This document shows positions 1 through 6,065 of a stretch of 6,078 nt of DNA, piece after piece. Both the position numbers and the translations under genes were made by a program. This DNA comes from Methanobrevibacter sp. Its GTDB lineage: Archaea > Methanobacteriota > Methanobacteria > Methanobacteriales > Methanobacteriaceae. The stretch lies in NCBI GenBank assembly GCA_021442885.1, contig JABUVA010000038.1:3590-9667 (forward strand), in the 5' to 3' direction. How positions within the stretch are numbered: the first letter of the stretch is position 1; each line of letters opens with the position of its first letter. The notes beneath the pieces are model-generated. The model did no database searches. It was given only the letters and a program-made list of their open reading frames with translations, and was not told where the DNA came from.

Positions 1-401
1 ATACCTAATGGTTTAATAGCATCTAAAAGAGGTTGCATTGGTCTTGTTTGTAATGAATCATCACCAGTTAAAATAGTTTCATTATCAGCAAGTGCAGCAA
101 TAGATGTCATTAATCTTAAAGTTGTTCCTGAATTTTCTAAATTAATAGGGGCAGTTTCTTTATTATGTAACTTTTTAGCTCCAACAACTTCAATATAATC
201 ATCTTTTTCAGTAATTTGAGCCCCTAAAGCCTTACAAGCTCTAATTGATGATAAAACATCATTAGAAAAAAGTAAATCATGAATTTTAGAAGTGCCATTA
301 GCTATTGAAGATAGAATTATAGCCCTATGACTGTAACTTTTAGAAGGAGGTGCTTTAACAGTTCCCTCAATTTCATTAATATTTTTTGCTTTAATAATCA
401 T
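1..401 (-). CDS. aroA: 3-phosphoshikimate 1-carboxyvinyltransferase (EPSP synthase), N-terminal part, cut by the window edge
   Basis: EPSP synthase joins shikimate 3-phosphate and phosphoenolpyruvate in the cytosolic shikimate pathway towards chorismate and the aromatic amino acids. An ATG at 399-401 opens a frame that stays open to base 1 (133 full codons; the family is about 420-430 residues, so roughly the first third is present). Visible family motifs are 'APPSKSYSHRA' at residues 17-27, with K21, S22 and R26 matching the shikimate-3-phosphate-binding Lys, Ser and Arg of the E. coli enzyme; 'NSGTTLRLM' at 90-98, matching the family N-x-G-T-x2-R motif; and 'LQTRPMQPLLDA' at 117-128, with R120 matching the conserved substrate-binding Arg. 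No stop or frameshift is seen in the visible part. It is the last leftward gene here, 80 bases after the third SseB-like gene, and probably has its own promoter. The family call is secure. Confidence 0.95.
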   Translation of the reverse strand, partial: MIIKAKNINEIEGTVKAPPSKSYSHRAIILSSIANGTSKIHDLLFSNDVLSSIRACKALGAQITEKDDYIEVVGAKKLHNKETAPINLENSGTTLRLMTSIAALADNETILTGDDSLQTRPMQPLLDAIKPLG

Positions 402-420
402 TATAATAATTTTTATTAAA

Positions 421-429
421 AATTTATAA
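421..429 (-). promoter_or_regulatory. TATA box for aroA, predicted leaderless
   Basis: On the minus strand TTATAAATT is centred about 24 bases before the aroA ATG, which is the usual archaeal TATA-to-start-of-transcription distance. The bases between it and the ATG are only A and T with no purine-rich ribosome binding site. This suggests that transcription starts at or next to the ATG. A short AGAG...CTCT inverted repeat (442-455) lies just upstream of the box and could be a regulator site, but its 4-base arms are weak evidence. The whole gap is very AT-rich, so chance matches are possible. Confidence 0.4.
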
Positions 430-460
430 TAAATCTTACTAAGAGTTTAATCTCTCTATA

Positions 461-481
461 ATATTAAAATTTAAAAAATAA
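461..481 (-). terminator. U-rich archaeal-type terminator after the third SseB-like gene
   Basis: Directly after the stop codon at 482-484 the minus strand reads ATTATTTTTTAAATTTTAAT, containing T6 and T4 runs without a convincing hairpin. U-rich tracts alone can end transcription in archaea. It separates the SseB-like gene from the aroA promoter candidate. Confidence 0.4.
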
Positions 482-1186
482 TTATTCATTGTAAAATGGT
501 TGGTTTATACATTTCCAAATAAATTCATCCCCATTTTGCTCTACTAGCTCAAATTTAGTATCTGGAGCTATAACAATGTCTGGATGTTCTTTTTCATTTA
601 CTACATCTCCAACATACATTATTTTATCTCCTTTTGATAGTCTTAAAATGTTTAGACATGGCAATTCTTCTTTAAAGTTTTTATTTGAGCTTGCATTTAT
701 TGGTATTTTTGGAGAAAATGGTTCTTTAAAGGGTTCTCTTGTTCTTATGTATATTTCTGTGTCATTTGCTAGTGTTGTTGAATTAGAACGTAGTAGTGTT
801 CTTAATTCATCTACCATTGTGTCAAAGGATATAAAGAGCTGTACTAATGTGTCTACACCAATAGCTATTAGATTTTTACTAAATGGATTTATTATTACCC
901 CATCTACTTTAAATTGATCTAATATTGTTACAATATCAAATGTTTTAAATGATATTGTTATTATTGCTTCATCGTTTATTTCATCTACATCTGTAAATAG
1001 AGGTGTTATTACTCTTCCATTGTGTGTTTTAATCATTACAGGAGTAATATTGTCTAGATTTTCTTTTTCAACAAATACTTCAACTGGTAGTAATAATTCA
1101 GATTCTTTTAGTTTGTCGAAAAATTTGTCTTTTTTCTCTTGACTCATTTGAGTTAAATCTTCATCCATTAGTTCTTTAAGTTTCAC
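482..1186 (-). CDS. SseB-like protein, paralogue 3 (soluble, 234 aa)
   Basis: Smallest of three neighbouring paralogues; function not known. Residues 1-35 form a charged helical lead-in ending in 'LLLPV' (31-35). The SseB-like N-terminal domain continues with 'TPLFTD' (61-66) and 'VIINP' (97-101). A second shared domain has 'IYIR' (145-148), 'PFSPKIPI' (156-163), 'LNILRLSKGDKIMYVGD' (178-194), 'IVIAPDTKFEL' (204-214) and 'WKC' (224-226). No signal peptide or membrane helix is seen, so it is probably cytosolic. The start is GTG at 1184-1186: a good ribosome binding site (GAAGGTAAT, 1190-1198) sits three bases before it, and the ATG one base upstream (1186-1188) is closed at once by TGA. It is the most diverged copy, with a shorter loop between the 'LPV' and 'PLFTD' motifs, and is set apart from the other two by 85 bases holding its own TATA-like box. 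SseB proteins were named from an E. coli serine-sensitivity phenotype; that role cannot be transferred here. Confidence 0.85.
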   Translation of the reverse strand: MKLKELMDEDLTQMSQEKKDKFFDKLKESELLLPVEVFVEKENLDNITPVMIKTHNGRVITPLFTDVDEINDEAIITISFKTFDIVTILDQFKVDGVIINPFSKNLIAIGVDTLVQLFISFDTMVDELRTLLRSNSTTLANDTEIYIRTREPFKEPFSPKIPINASSNKNFKEELPCLNILRLSKGDKIMYVGDVVNEKEHPDIVIAPDTKFELVEQNGDEFIWKCINQPFYNE

Positions 1187-1189
1187 ATT

Positions 1190-1198
1190 ATTACCTTC
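1190..1198 (-). promoter_or_regulatory. Ribosome binding site deciding the GTG start of paralogue 3
   Basis: GAAGGTAAT on the minus strand matches the archaeal consensus GGAGGTGAT at 7 of 9 positions and ends three bases before the GTG at 1186. The overlapping ATG one base upstream gives only ATG-TGA, so GTG is the only sensible start. Confidence 0.6.
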
Positions 1199-1220
1199 AA
1201 TAAATGTTTATACTGATATA

Positions 1221-1230
1221 ATTATTTATA
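1221..1230 (-). promoter_or_regulatory. TATA box candidate for paralogue 3
   Basis: TATAAATAAT on the minus strand is followed about 25 bases later by a predicted start near 1201, leaving a leader of about 15 bases that holds exactly the ribosome binding site at 1190-1198. The geometry is good, but AT-rich sequence yields such matches by chance. Confidence 0.4.
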
Positions 1231-1244
1231 GCTATTGTTAGATT

Positions 1245-1258
1245 TATTAAAAAACTAT
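1245..1258 (-). terminator. U-run after paralogue 2
   Basis: About 13 bases after the stop of the second SseB-like gene the minus strand carries a T6 run (1249-1254) in ATAGTTTTTTAATA, with no clear hairpin. It could end the two-gene transcript before the TATA candidate at 1221-1230. Weak by itself. Confidence 0.3.
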
Positions 1259-1271
1259 TATTTTACTCATA

Positions 1272-2120
1272 CTAAAAAATATAAAATTTAAATAATAATA
1301 TAATTGCTATAATGATTAAAATAGCTATGATTAGATAAACAATCCTATTTCTTTTTGATAGATTAGCTGATTGTTGATAGATGCATTTCCAAGTGAAAAT
1401 ATTTCCTTCTTCTTTTAATAATTTAAATTTGATTACAGGTGGAAACATAGTATCTCCAAATCCACCTTCACTTCCAATATGTAAAAATCTAATTCCTTTA
1501 GGTATTATTAGAATATTTAAGAATTTATGATCTTCAGAATAATTGTCTTTAAAGTTAGCATTAAAAGGAAGTTTTGATGTAAAAATACCATCTTCAGCTA
1601 GAGATTGCATTAAAGGAACTGGTTCTCTTAAGTAAAATCTTGTTTCATTGGATAATGGGCGAGATTCTGTTTTAACTATTTTTTCGAACTTTTCAAGATT
1701 AACTTCATTTACACAGTCTAGAAATGATGTTGTGCTCATACCTATTGAGTATTGTGAACCTGGATTTATTATAACTGCATCAATACCTTCAGTTTGAATT
1801 AAAATAGCAAAAACTTCATTTGAGTTTACTGTGATTAAATTTAGTTGTTCAAAGTCTTTTGCACTTTCAACATCTGTAAATAATGGTAGGAATAAATTAT
1901 CTTCTTGTTTAGCTACAATTGGTGCAAAAGTATCTGGTTCATTTGGATTAAATTCTTTTCCTATATCTGATTGTTTAAAACCTGAATACTCTCCACTTAC
2001 ATCAATTGGTAGGAAAAAAGTAGCATTTAGAATTTCTTCTATAAAACTATTTTCTTGAGATTCAGTCATATTTTCAGGTTCTATTTTTAACAATTCCTTT
2101 AATTTATCATTGTTATCCAT
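1272..2120 (-). CDS. SseB-like protein, paralogue 2, with C-terminal membrane anchor (282 aa)
   Basis: Middle paralogue; function unknown. It has the shared helical lead-in, then 'FFLPI' (35-39), 'LPLFTD' (78-83) and 'VIINP' (116-120) of the SseB-like N-terminal domain. The second shared domain has 'FYLR' (162-165), 'GIFTSKLPF' (178-186), 'LNILIIPKGIRFLHIGS' (201-217), 'FPPVIKFKLL' (226-235) and 'WKC' (244-246). Unlike its siblings it goes on with a basic linker 'SKRNR' (255-259) and one strongly hydrophobic helix at about 260-278, ending at F282. With no N-terminal signal and basic residues before the helix, the likely topology is a tail-anchored protein with its body in the cytosol. The ATG at 2118-2120 lies only 9 bases after the stop of paralogue 1; its ribosome binding site (AGGTAAT, 2125-2131) overlaps that stop codon, implying translational coupling. 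The last domain lacks the acidic residue found before the 'IVIAP/VILAP' strand in the siblings (T-M-F here). Confidence 0.88.
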   Translation of the reverse strand: MDNNDKLKELLKIEPENMTESQENSFIEEILNATFFLPIDVSGEYSGFKQSDIGKEFNPNEPDTFAPIVAKQEDNLFLPLFTDVESAKDFEQLNLITVNSNEVFAILIQTEGIDAVIINPGSQYSIGMSTTSFLDCVNEVNLEKFEKIVKTESRPLSNETRFYLREPVPLMQSLAEDGIFTSKLPFNANFKDNYSEDHKFLNILIIPKGIRFLHIGSEGGFGDTMFPPVIKFKLLKEEGNIFTWKCIYQQSANLSKRNRIVYLIIAILIIIAIILLFKFYIF

Positions 2121-2124
2121 AATA

Positions 2125-2131
2125 ATTACCT
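2125..2131 (-). promoter_or_regulatory. Ribosome binding site of paralogue 2, overlapping the stop of paralogue 1
   Basis: AGGTAAT on the minus strand matches AGGTGAT at 6 of 7 positions. It shares bases with the TAG stop at 2130-2132, so ribosomes ending paralogue 1 stand on the start site of paralogue 2. This supports one two-gene message. Confidence 0.5.
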
Positions 2132-2918
2132 AATTATTAAAGTCTTGTTGAATGCAATGCCAAATAAAAGTATTTTCATCTTTCTTTTCCATTAATTTAA
2201 ATTTGATTATAGGTGCTAGAATAACATCAGATTGTTTAGTTAAATCCTCTACTATGTTTCCTAAATATAAAAACATTGTGTCTTTTGGGACTACTAAAAT
2301 ATTAAGATATTCGTATTCAGTATGGTAAACATCTTTAGAGCTAACTTTAAATGGCACATTAGCTGTAAAAATTCCATTATCAGAATCTTCTAACATGAAA
2401 GGTGTTTTAGATCTTAAATAGAAAACAGTATTTTCATTTAAAGGAACTGCATATTCTATTAAATCTCTTTCTATGTCAAAAATATCTTTAAACTGTTCTT
2501 CAAGACAGTAATAAACAAAAGATTCTTTAGTCATACCAATAGCTGTTTCTGTATTGGGATTAATAATAACCTCTTCAATGTTGTCATTTTCTATAAGTAA
2601 TTCTGCAATGTCTAATGTAGAATAGTTGATTACATTTACATCATCTAACATTTCTAAAGATTCTAAGTCAGTAAAAAGTGGAAGGATGCCTTTTTCATCT
2701 TGTTTAAAAATGAGAAATTCAAAGCTAATTGATTCATCTAAACTGATTTTTTTATCTTCTACATTTTCATTAAATGATTCGGAAATAAAATTTACAGGAA
2801 CAAATAGTCGTGCTTTTTTAAGCTCATCAAATAATTCATTTTGAAGTTCAGGTGTTAAATTATCAGGTTCAATTGCCATTAATTCTTTTAGTCTTGTGTT
2901 ATCAACATCGTTGTTCAA
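2130..2918 (-). CDS. SseB-like protein, paralogue 1 (soluble, 262 aa)
   Basis: First of the trio in transcription order; function unknown. A helical, acidic lead-in (about 8-37) is followed by 'LFVPV' (38-42), 'ILPLFTD' (78-84) and 'VIINP' (117-121), the pattern of the SseB N-terminal domain. The second shared domain shows 'FYLR' (166-169), 'GIFTANVPF' (182-190), 'LNILVVPKDTMFLYLGN' (205-221), 'DVILAPIIKFKLM' (231-243) and 'WHCI' (253-256). No signal peptide or membrane helix is visible. The start is TTG at 2916-2918: no in-frame ATG occurs before residue 14, and the near-consensus site AGGGGATGAT (2922-2931) sits just upstream; the ATG inside that site runs into a stop after three codons. 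It begins 41 bases after valS, across a hairpin and U-run, so it may be read partly from valS or from a TATA-like stretch at about 2953-2964. Confidence 0.87.
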   Translation of the reverse strand: MNNDVDNTRLKELMAIEPDNLTPELQNELFDELKKARLFVPVNFISESFNENVEDKKISLDESISFEFLIFKQDEKGILPLFTDLESLEMLDDVNVINYSTLDIAELLIENDNIEEVIINPNTETAIGMTKESFVYYCLEEQFKDIFDIERDLIEYAVPLNENTVFYLRSKTPFMLEDSDNGIFTANVPFKVSSKDVYHTEYEYLNILVVPKDTMFLYLGNIVEDLTKQSDVILAPIIKFKLMEKKDENTFIWHCIQQDFNN

Positions 2919-2921
2919 ATT

Positions 2922-2931
2922 ATCATCCCCT
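2922..2931 (-). promoter_or_regulatory. Ribosome binding site deciding the TTG start of paralogue 1
   Basis: AGGGGATGAT on the minus strand matches AGGAGGTGAT at 8 of 10 positions, three bases before the TTG. A strong site with a weak start codon fits this start better than the internal ATG 13 codons further on. Confidence 0.6.
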
Positions 2932-2969
2932 AAAAAAATAAGTAAATTAGATAATTATTTTATCTAATT
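2932..2969 (-). terminator. Hairpin and U-run at the end of valS
   Basis: A perfect inverted repeat has 10-base arms, AATTAGATAA (2945-2954) and TTATCTAATT (2960-2969), around a 5-base loop; its first arm in the transcribed direction overlaps the last valS codons and the stop codon at 2960-2962. On the minus strand it is followed by TTACTTATTTTTTT, ending with T7, as in a classical intrinsic terminator. The stem is nearly all A-U, so it is weak in RNA, and the same bases hold a TATA-like ATAAAAT for the next gene. It could therefore also be a regulator site. Confidence 0.55.
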
Positions 2970-5653
2970 ACTTCTAGAATTATTCCTAAATCTTCTGCTT
3001 GTAAAATATCTACTTTTTTACCAGATGCACCAACAATATCCTTTTTAATATTAAACATATCTTGAGGTACTGTTAATTCTCCAATAGCTATTTCACCATT
3101 TTCAACTAAAGATGCTTCTAACTCTTCAATAGGAGTACTATTAAGATATCCTATGATTTTACCTGCATCTCCTTTGAATTTAGGACCAATTTGTGCCATG
3201 TCTGGTGTTATTTCAACTATTTTTTCATGGACTTCTGGTTTTCCTGATTTAATAGCTAAGTTTTCAATTTTTAAAGTTCCTTTTATTGTTTGTTCAAATT
3301 CTTGGAATACATCACTTAAATCTTCAGTAAATATGTTTAATTCTGCTAATGGTGCATTTAATGGTATTTTTGAATTTGATTTAAATCTTCTTACTTCATC
3401 TATTAATTCAATAGCTATTTCACCATTTTCTAAGGCTTTTTCATCTATTATTCCTACTTCTGGCCATGAGGCTGAATGTATTGATTCATCTGAGAAGTAT
3501 TGGTAGATTTCTTCTGTAAAGAATGGTGTTATAGGTGCTAAGAATTTTAGTGATGTTTCTACAACTGTTTTAAGTGTGTATTTAGCTGCATTTCTTGATT
3601 CGGCTGAAACATCATCTCCATATAATCTGTATTTTACAGCTTCAATATATTCATCACAAAAGTCATGCCAAATGAATTTTTCAATTGAATTAATTGTATC
3701 AGCAAAGTTATAATTAGCAAATGCTTCATCAACTTTTATGTTTAATGTGTTAAGTAGAGATAAAATCCATAAATCAATTGGTTCATACTTCCTAGGCTCT
3801 TTAATTTCACCATCAAATATCTGCATACTAATAAATCTAAATGCATTCCAGAATTTTCTAAGGAATTTAAAACCATGTTTAATATCCTTCCAGTCAAAAG
3901 CAACATCAGAACCTGGAACACTGTTTGCAGCCCAAGTTCTTAAAGGATCAGCACCATATTTAGATATAACATCATCAGGAGCAATAACATTACCTCTAGA
4001 TTTACTCATTTTATATCCGTCTTCACCAAATACCATACCATTAATTACAATATCATCAAATGGTTTTTCACCTTCTAAAGCTAAACAACGTAAAGTAGTG
4101 TAAAATGCCCATGTTCTAATAATATCATGACCTTGTGGACGAATATTAGATGGGAAATTATCCATATATCCTTCATTAGGCCATCCTGCAATAGATAATG
4201 GTGAAATTGAACTATCCATCCAAGTATCTAAAACATCTTCTTCACCAATAAAATCAGTACAACCACATTCACAGGCTCTTTTAGGTTTATCTACAGTAGG
4301 ATCAATTGGTAAATCCTCAACATCAGGTAACATTACTTTTCCACAGTCTTTACAGTACCACACAGGAATTGGAGTTGCAAAAATTCTTTGTCTTGAAATA
4401 CACCAATCCCATTCCATAGAATCAGCCCAATTAATCATCCTACTTTTCATATGCTCTGGTACCCAATTCATTTCTTCAGCAGCTTGTTTAGTTTTATCTA
4501 TTAATTCACGTACAGCAACAAACCATTGTTTTTTAACTAAAATCTCAATAGGAGTACTACATCTCCAACATTGACCAACATTTTGATCAACTACTTCTTG
4601 TTTTAAAAGATAACCTTCTTGTTCAAGGTCTTCAATAGTTTGTTTTTTACAGGTTTCTAAATCCATTCCAGCATATCTTCCTGCAGCCTGTGTAAGAATA
4701 CCTCTCTCATCAATAGCATCAATAACTTCAAGATTATGCTTATTAACCCAAGCTACATCAGTTTTATCCCCAAATGTACATACCATTACAGCACCAGTAC
4801 CATATTCAGGATCAACTTCTTCATCAGCAATAATTTTTACTTTCTGACAAGATAAAGGAACTTCAACATAGCTACCTACTAAAGAACCATACCTTTCATC
4901 ATCAGGATTAACTACAACAGCTACACATGCAGACATTAACTCAGGTCTTGTTGTTGCAATTAAAACACCTTCTTCAGATGAATCTGCAACTTTACCAGAC
5001 TCTTTAGATGAAGCTATATCATCATAATAATCTTCTGTTGCAGGAGGGAAATTAACATAATTAAGATTAGTTTGATTATCAGAGTATTCTACCTCAGCAA
5101 ATGCAATAGCTGTTTCACAACGAGGACACCAATTAACAGGATGAATTCCTTGATAAATTAAACCTTCATCATACATTTTTAAAAATGAATACTGGGTTTT
5201 ATACATGTATTCTGGTGTCATAGTAATAAATTCACGACTCCAATCTTGTGAAAAACCTAAAGACATCATTTGATCTTTCATTTTAGCTATATTTCCAGTA
5301 GTAAGCTCAACACAGAATTCTCTAAATTTAGCTCTAGAAACATCATTTTTCTTAATTCCATGAGTTTCCTCAACTTTAACTTCAGTTGGAAGACCATGAC
5401 AATCCCAACCTTGGGTGAATAACACATCATGACCTTTTAATCTTCTGTACCTTGCATTCATATCAATATAAACCCAATTTAACACATGTCCTAAATGTAT
5501 TGAACCTGTAGGATAAGGTGGTGGAGTATCAATTACATATCTTGGTCTTGTTCCATCACCAATGAATTTATAAACATCCTCTTCTTCCCATTTCTTTTCC
5601 CATTTTTTCTCATTTTTAAAATCATAATCTTTTGGGATTTCTTTTTCTGACAT
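2960..5653 (-). CDS. valS: Valyl-tRNA synthetase (897 aa)
   Basis: Charges tRNA-Val with valine in the cytosol and clears mischarged threonine. It is a class I synthetase. Seen in order (numbered from the chosen start): catalytic Rossmann fold with '[13 protein letters not shown]' at 44-56 (HLGH is the HIGH motif); '[17 protein letters not shown]' (174-190); the CP1 editing insert with 'TTRPELM' (234-240) and 'GTGAV' (285-289) followed by G-D-K-T-D; Cys pairs at 362/365 and 434/437 with more Cys at 461, 463 and 465, probably for zinc; '[11 protein letters not shown]' (505-515); 'KMSKS' (548-552); then the helical anticodon-binding domain and an archaeal-type C-terminal tail with no obvious long coiled coil. 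The frame is open 37 codons further upstream, but that part is rich in F, I, N, Y and K, lies in the noncoding-like AT stretch, and is unlike the family N-terminus. GAGG at 5663-5666, nine bases before the ATG at 5651-5653, supports this start. All signature motifs are intact. Confidence 0.96.
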   Translation of the reverse strand: MSEKEIPKDYDFKNEKKWEKKWEEEDVYKFIGDGTRPRYVIDTPPPYPTGSIHLGHVLNWVYIDMNARYRRLKGHDVLFTQGWDCHGLPTEVKVEETHGIKKNDVSRAKFREFCVELTTGNIAKMKDQMMSLGFSQDWSREFITMTPEYMYKTQYSFLKMYDEGLIYQGIHPVNWCPRCETAIAFAEVEYSDNQTNLNYVNFPPATEDYYDDIASSKESGKVADSSEEGVLIATTRPELMSACVAVVVNPDDERYGSLVGSYVEVPLSCQKVKIIADEEVDPEYGTGAVMVCTFGDKTDVAWVNKHNLEVIDAIDERGILTQAAGRYAGMDLETCKKQTIEDLEQEGYLLKQEVVDQNVGQCWRCSTPIEILVKKQWFVAVRELIDKTKQAAEEMNWVPEHMKSRMINWADSMEWDWCISRQRIFATPIPVWYCKDCGKVMLPDVEDLPIDPTVDKPKRACECGCTDFIGEEDVLDTWMDSSISPLSIAGWPNEGYMDNFPSNIRPQGHDIIRTWAFYTTLRCLALEGEKPFDDIVINGMVFGEDGYKMSKSRGNVIAPDDVISKYGADPLRTWAANSVPGSDVAFDWKDIKHGFKFLRKFWNAFRFISMQIFDGEIKEPRKYEPIDLWILSLLNTLNIKVDEAFANYNFADTINSIEKFIWHDFCDEYIEAVKYRLYGDDVSAESRNAAKYTLKTVVETSLKFLAPITPFFTEEIYQYFSDESIHSASWPEVGIIDEKALENGEIAIELIDEVRRFKSNSKIPLNAPLAELNIFTEDLSDVFQEFEQTIKGTLKIENLAIKSGKPEVHEKIVEITPDMAQIGPKFKGDAGKIIGYLNSTPIEELEASLVENGEIAIGELTVPQDMFNIKKDIVGASGKKVDILQAEDLGIILEVIR

Positions 5654-5662
5654 AATAAAGAG

Positions 5663-5666
5663 CCTC
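5663..5666 (-). promoter_or_regulatory. Ribosome binding site deciding the valS start
   Basis: GAGG on the minus strand is nine bases from the ATG at 5651-5653. The alternative ATG at 5666-5668 overlaps this site and has no site of its own, and the longest-frame ATG at 5764 lies in pure AT sequence. Confidence 0.5.
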
Positions 5667-5680
5667 ATAAATTTTTCATA

Positions 5681-5757
5681 TATTATATAGATATTATTAA
5701 TAAAAAATTTAAAACTTTCCATTTTAAAAAAATTTGAAAAAATAAAAAGATATACAA
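5681..5757 (-). promoter_or_regulatory. Candidate valS promoter region (two TATA-like boxes)
   Basis: Minus-strand CTATATAATA (5681-5690) and TTGTATATC (5749-5757) both resemble archaeal TATA boxes. The near one would start RNA around 5660 and cut into the GAGG site; the far one would start near 5727 and give a leader of about 75 bases with the site intact, so it is slightly preferred. A third TATA-like stretch (5932-5940) would give a leader above 250 bases. None can be chosen with confidence. Confidence 0.3.
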
Positions 5758-5885
5758 TAAACATTAATAATCTTTAATAAATAGCTATTAATATATTCAT
5801 AAATCGTTTTTCTTTAATTTAATTAATATTACAGTTGATAATTGATTATTTAATGTTAATAATTAACTTTTCTATTACTTTACAT

Positions 5886-5909
5886 AGTTTAGTTATATTT
5901 AACTAAACT
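5886..5909. repeat. Perfect 9-base inverted repeat, operator-like
   Basis: Arms AGTTTAGTT (5886-5894) and AACTAAACT (5901-5909) are exact reverse complements around a 6-base spacer (ATATTT). No T-run follows on either strand, so it is not a standard terminator. On the minus strand it begins about 25 bases after the TATA-like TTTATATTT (5932-5940), which is where a repressor would block a transcription start. The regulator is unknown. Confidence 0.5.
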
Positions 5910-6022
5910 CATATAATGTTTGCATGTAATTTAAATATAAACTTACATCTGATGTGAATTGGTTATTATTAATAGAAATATCAAAAATTGTAATAAAATA
6001 TTAAAAGACACATTCACAAAGC

Positions 6023-6065
6023 TTATAAAAAAATATATGGAATACAAAAGAGTTAATATATTCCA
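6023..6065 (+). promoter_or_regulatory. TATA box with inverted repeat at the right edge
   Basis: TTATAAAA (6023-6030) is followed by a 7-base inverted repeat, TGGAATA (6038-6044) and TATTCCA (6059-6065), with a 14-base spacer. Transcription would be expected near 6052, inside the repeat, and an AGGA (6065-6068) follows as a possible ribosome binding site for a gene starting just past the window. This conflicts with the alternative that a gene already starts at 6037. Confidence 0.3.

Larger units (their letters stand above)
5654..6036. other. Gene-free AT-rich stretch upstream of valS
   Basis: Stops are frequent in the frames I read and no family-like protein or tRNA-like cloverleaf is visible. 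The stretch holds the valS promoter candidates, a strong inverted repeat at 5886-5909, a GTTAAT-A-ATTAAC palindrome at 5855-5867, a small ACATC-T-GATGT palindrome at 5945-5955, and a two-way TATA-like TTTAAATATAAA (5930-5941). It probably is a control region between valS and a gene to the right. Confidence 0.5.

Noticed and set aside
576..917. Rightward open frame of 113 codons
   Set aside because: Lies wholly inside the third SseB-like gene on the other strand; Ser/Phe/Ile-rich shadow with no ribosome binding site or family motif.
1831..2058. Rightward open frame of 75 codons inside paralogue 2
   Set aside because: Antisense shadow of a conserved coding sequence.
2626..2844. Rightward open frame of 72 codons inside paralogue 1
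   Set aside because: Antisense shadow; serine-rich because it opposes acidic and Asn-rich codons.
3153..4103. Two rightward open frames (117 and 121 codons) inside valS
   Set aside because: Opposite strand of intact, motif-bearing valS; no supporting signal.
5654..5764. 37-codon upstream extension of the valS frame
   Set aside because: Rich in F, I, N, Y and K as expected from AT-only DNA, unlike the family N-terminus, and the ATG at 5653 has a well-spaced GAGG.
5855..5867. GTTAAT-A-ATTAAC palindrome as an operator
   Set aside because: AT-rich with short arms; likely by chance in this background, noted only within the noncoding feature.
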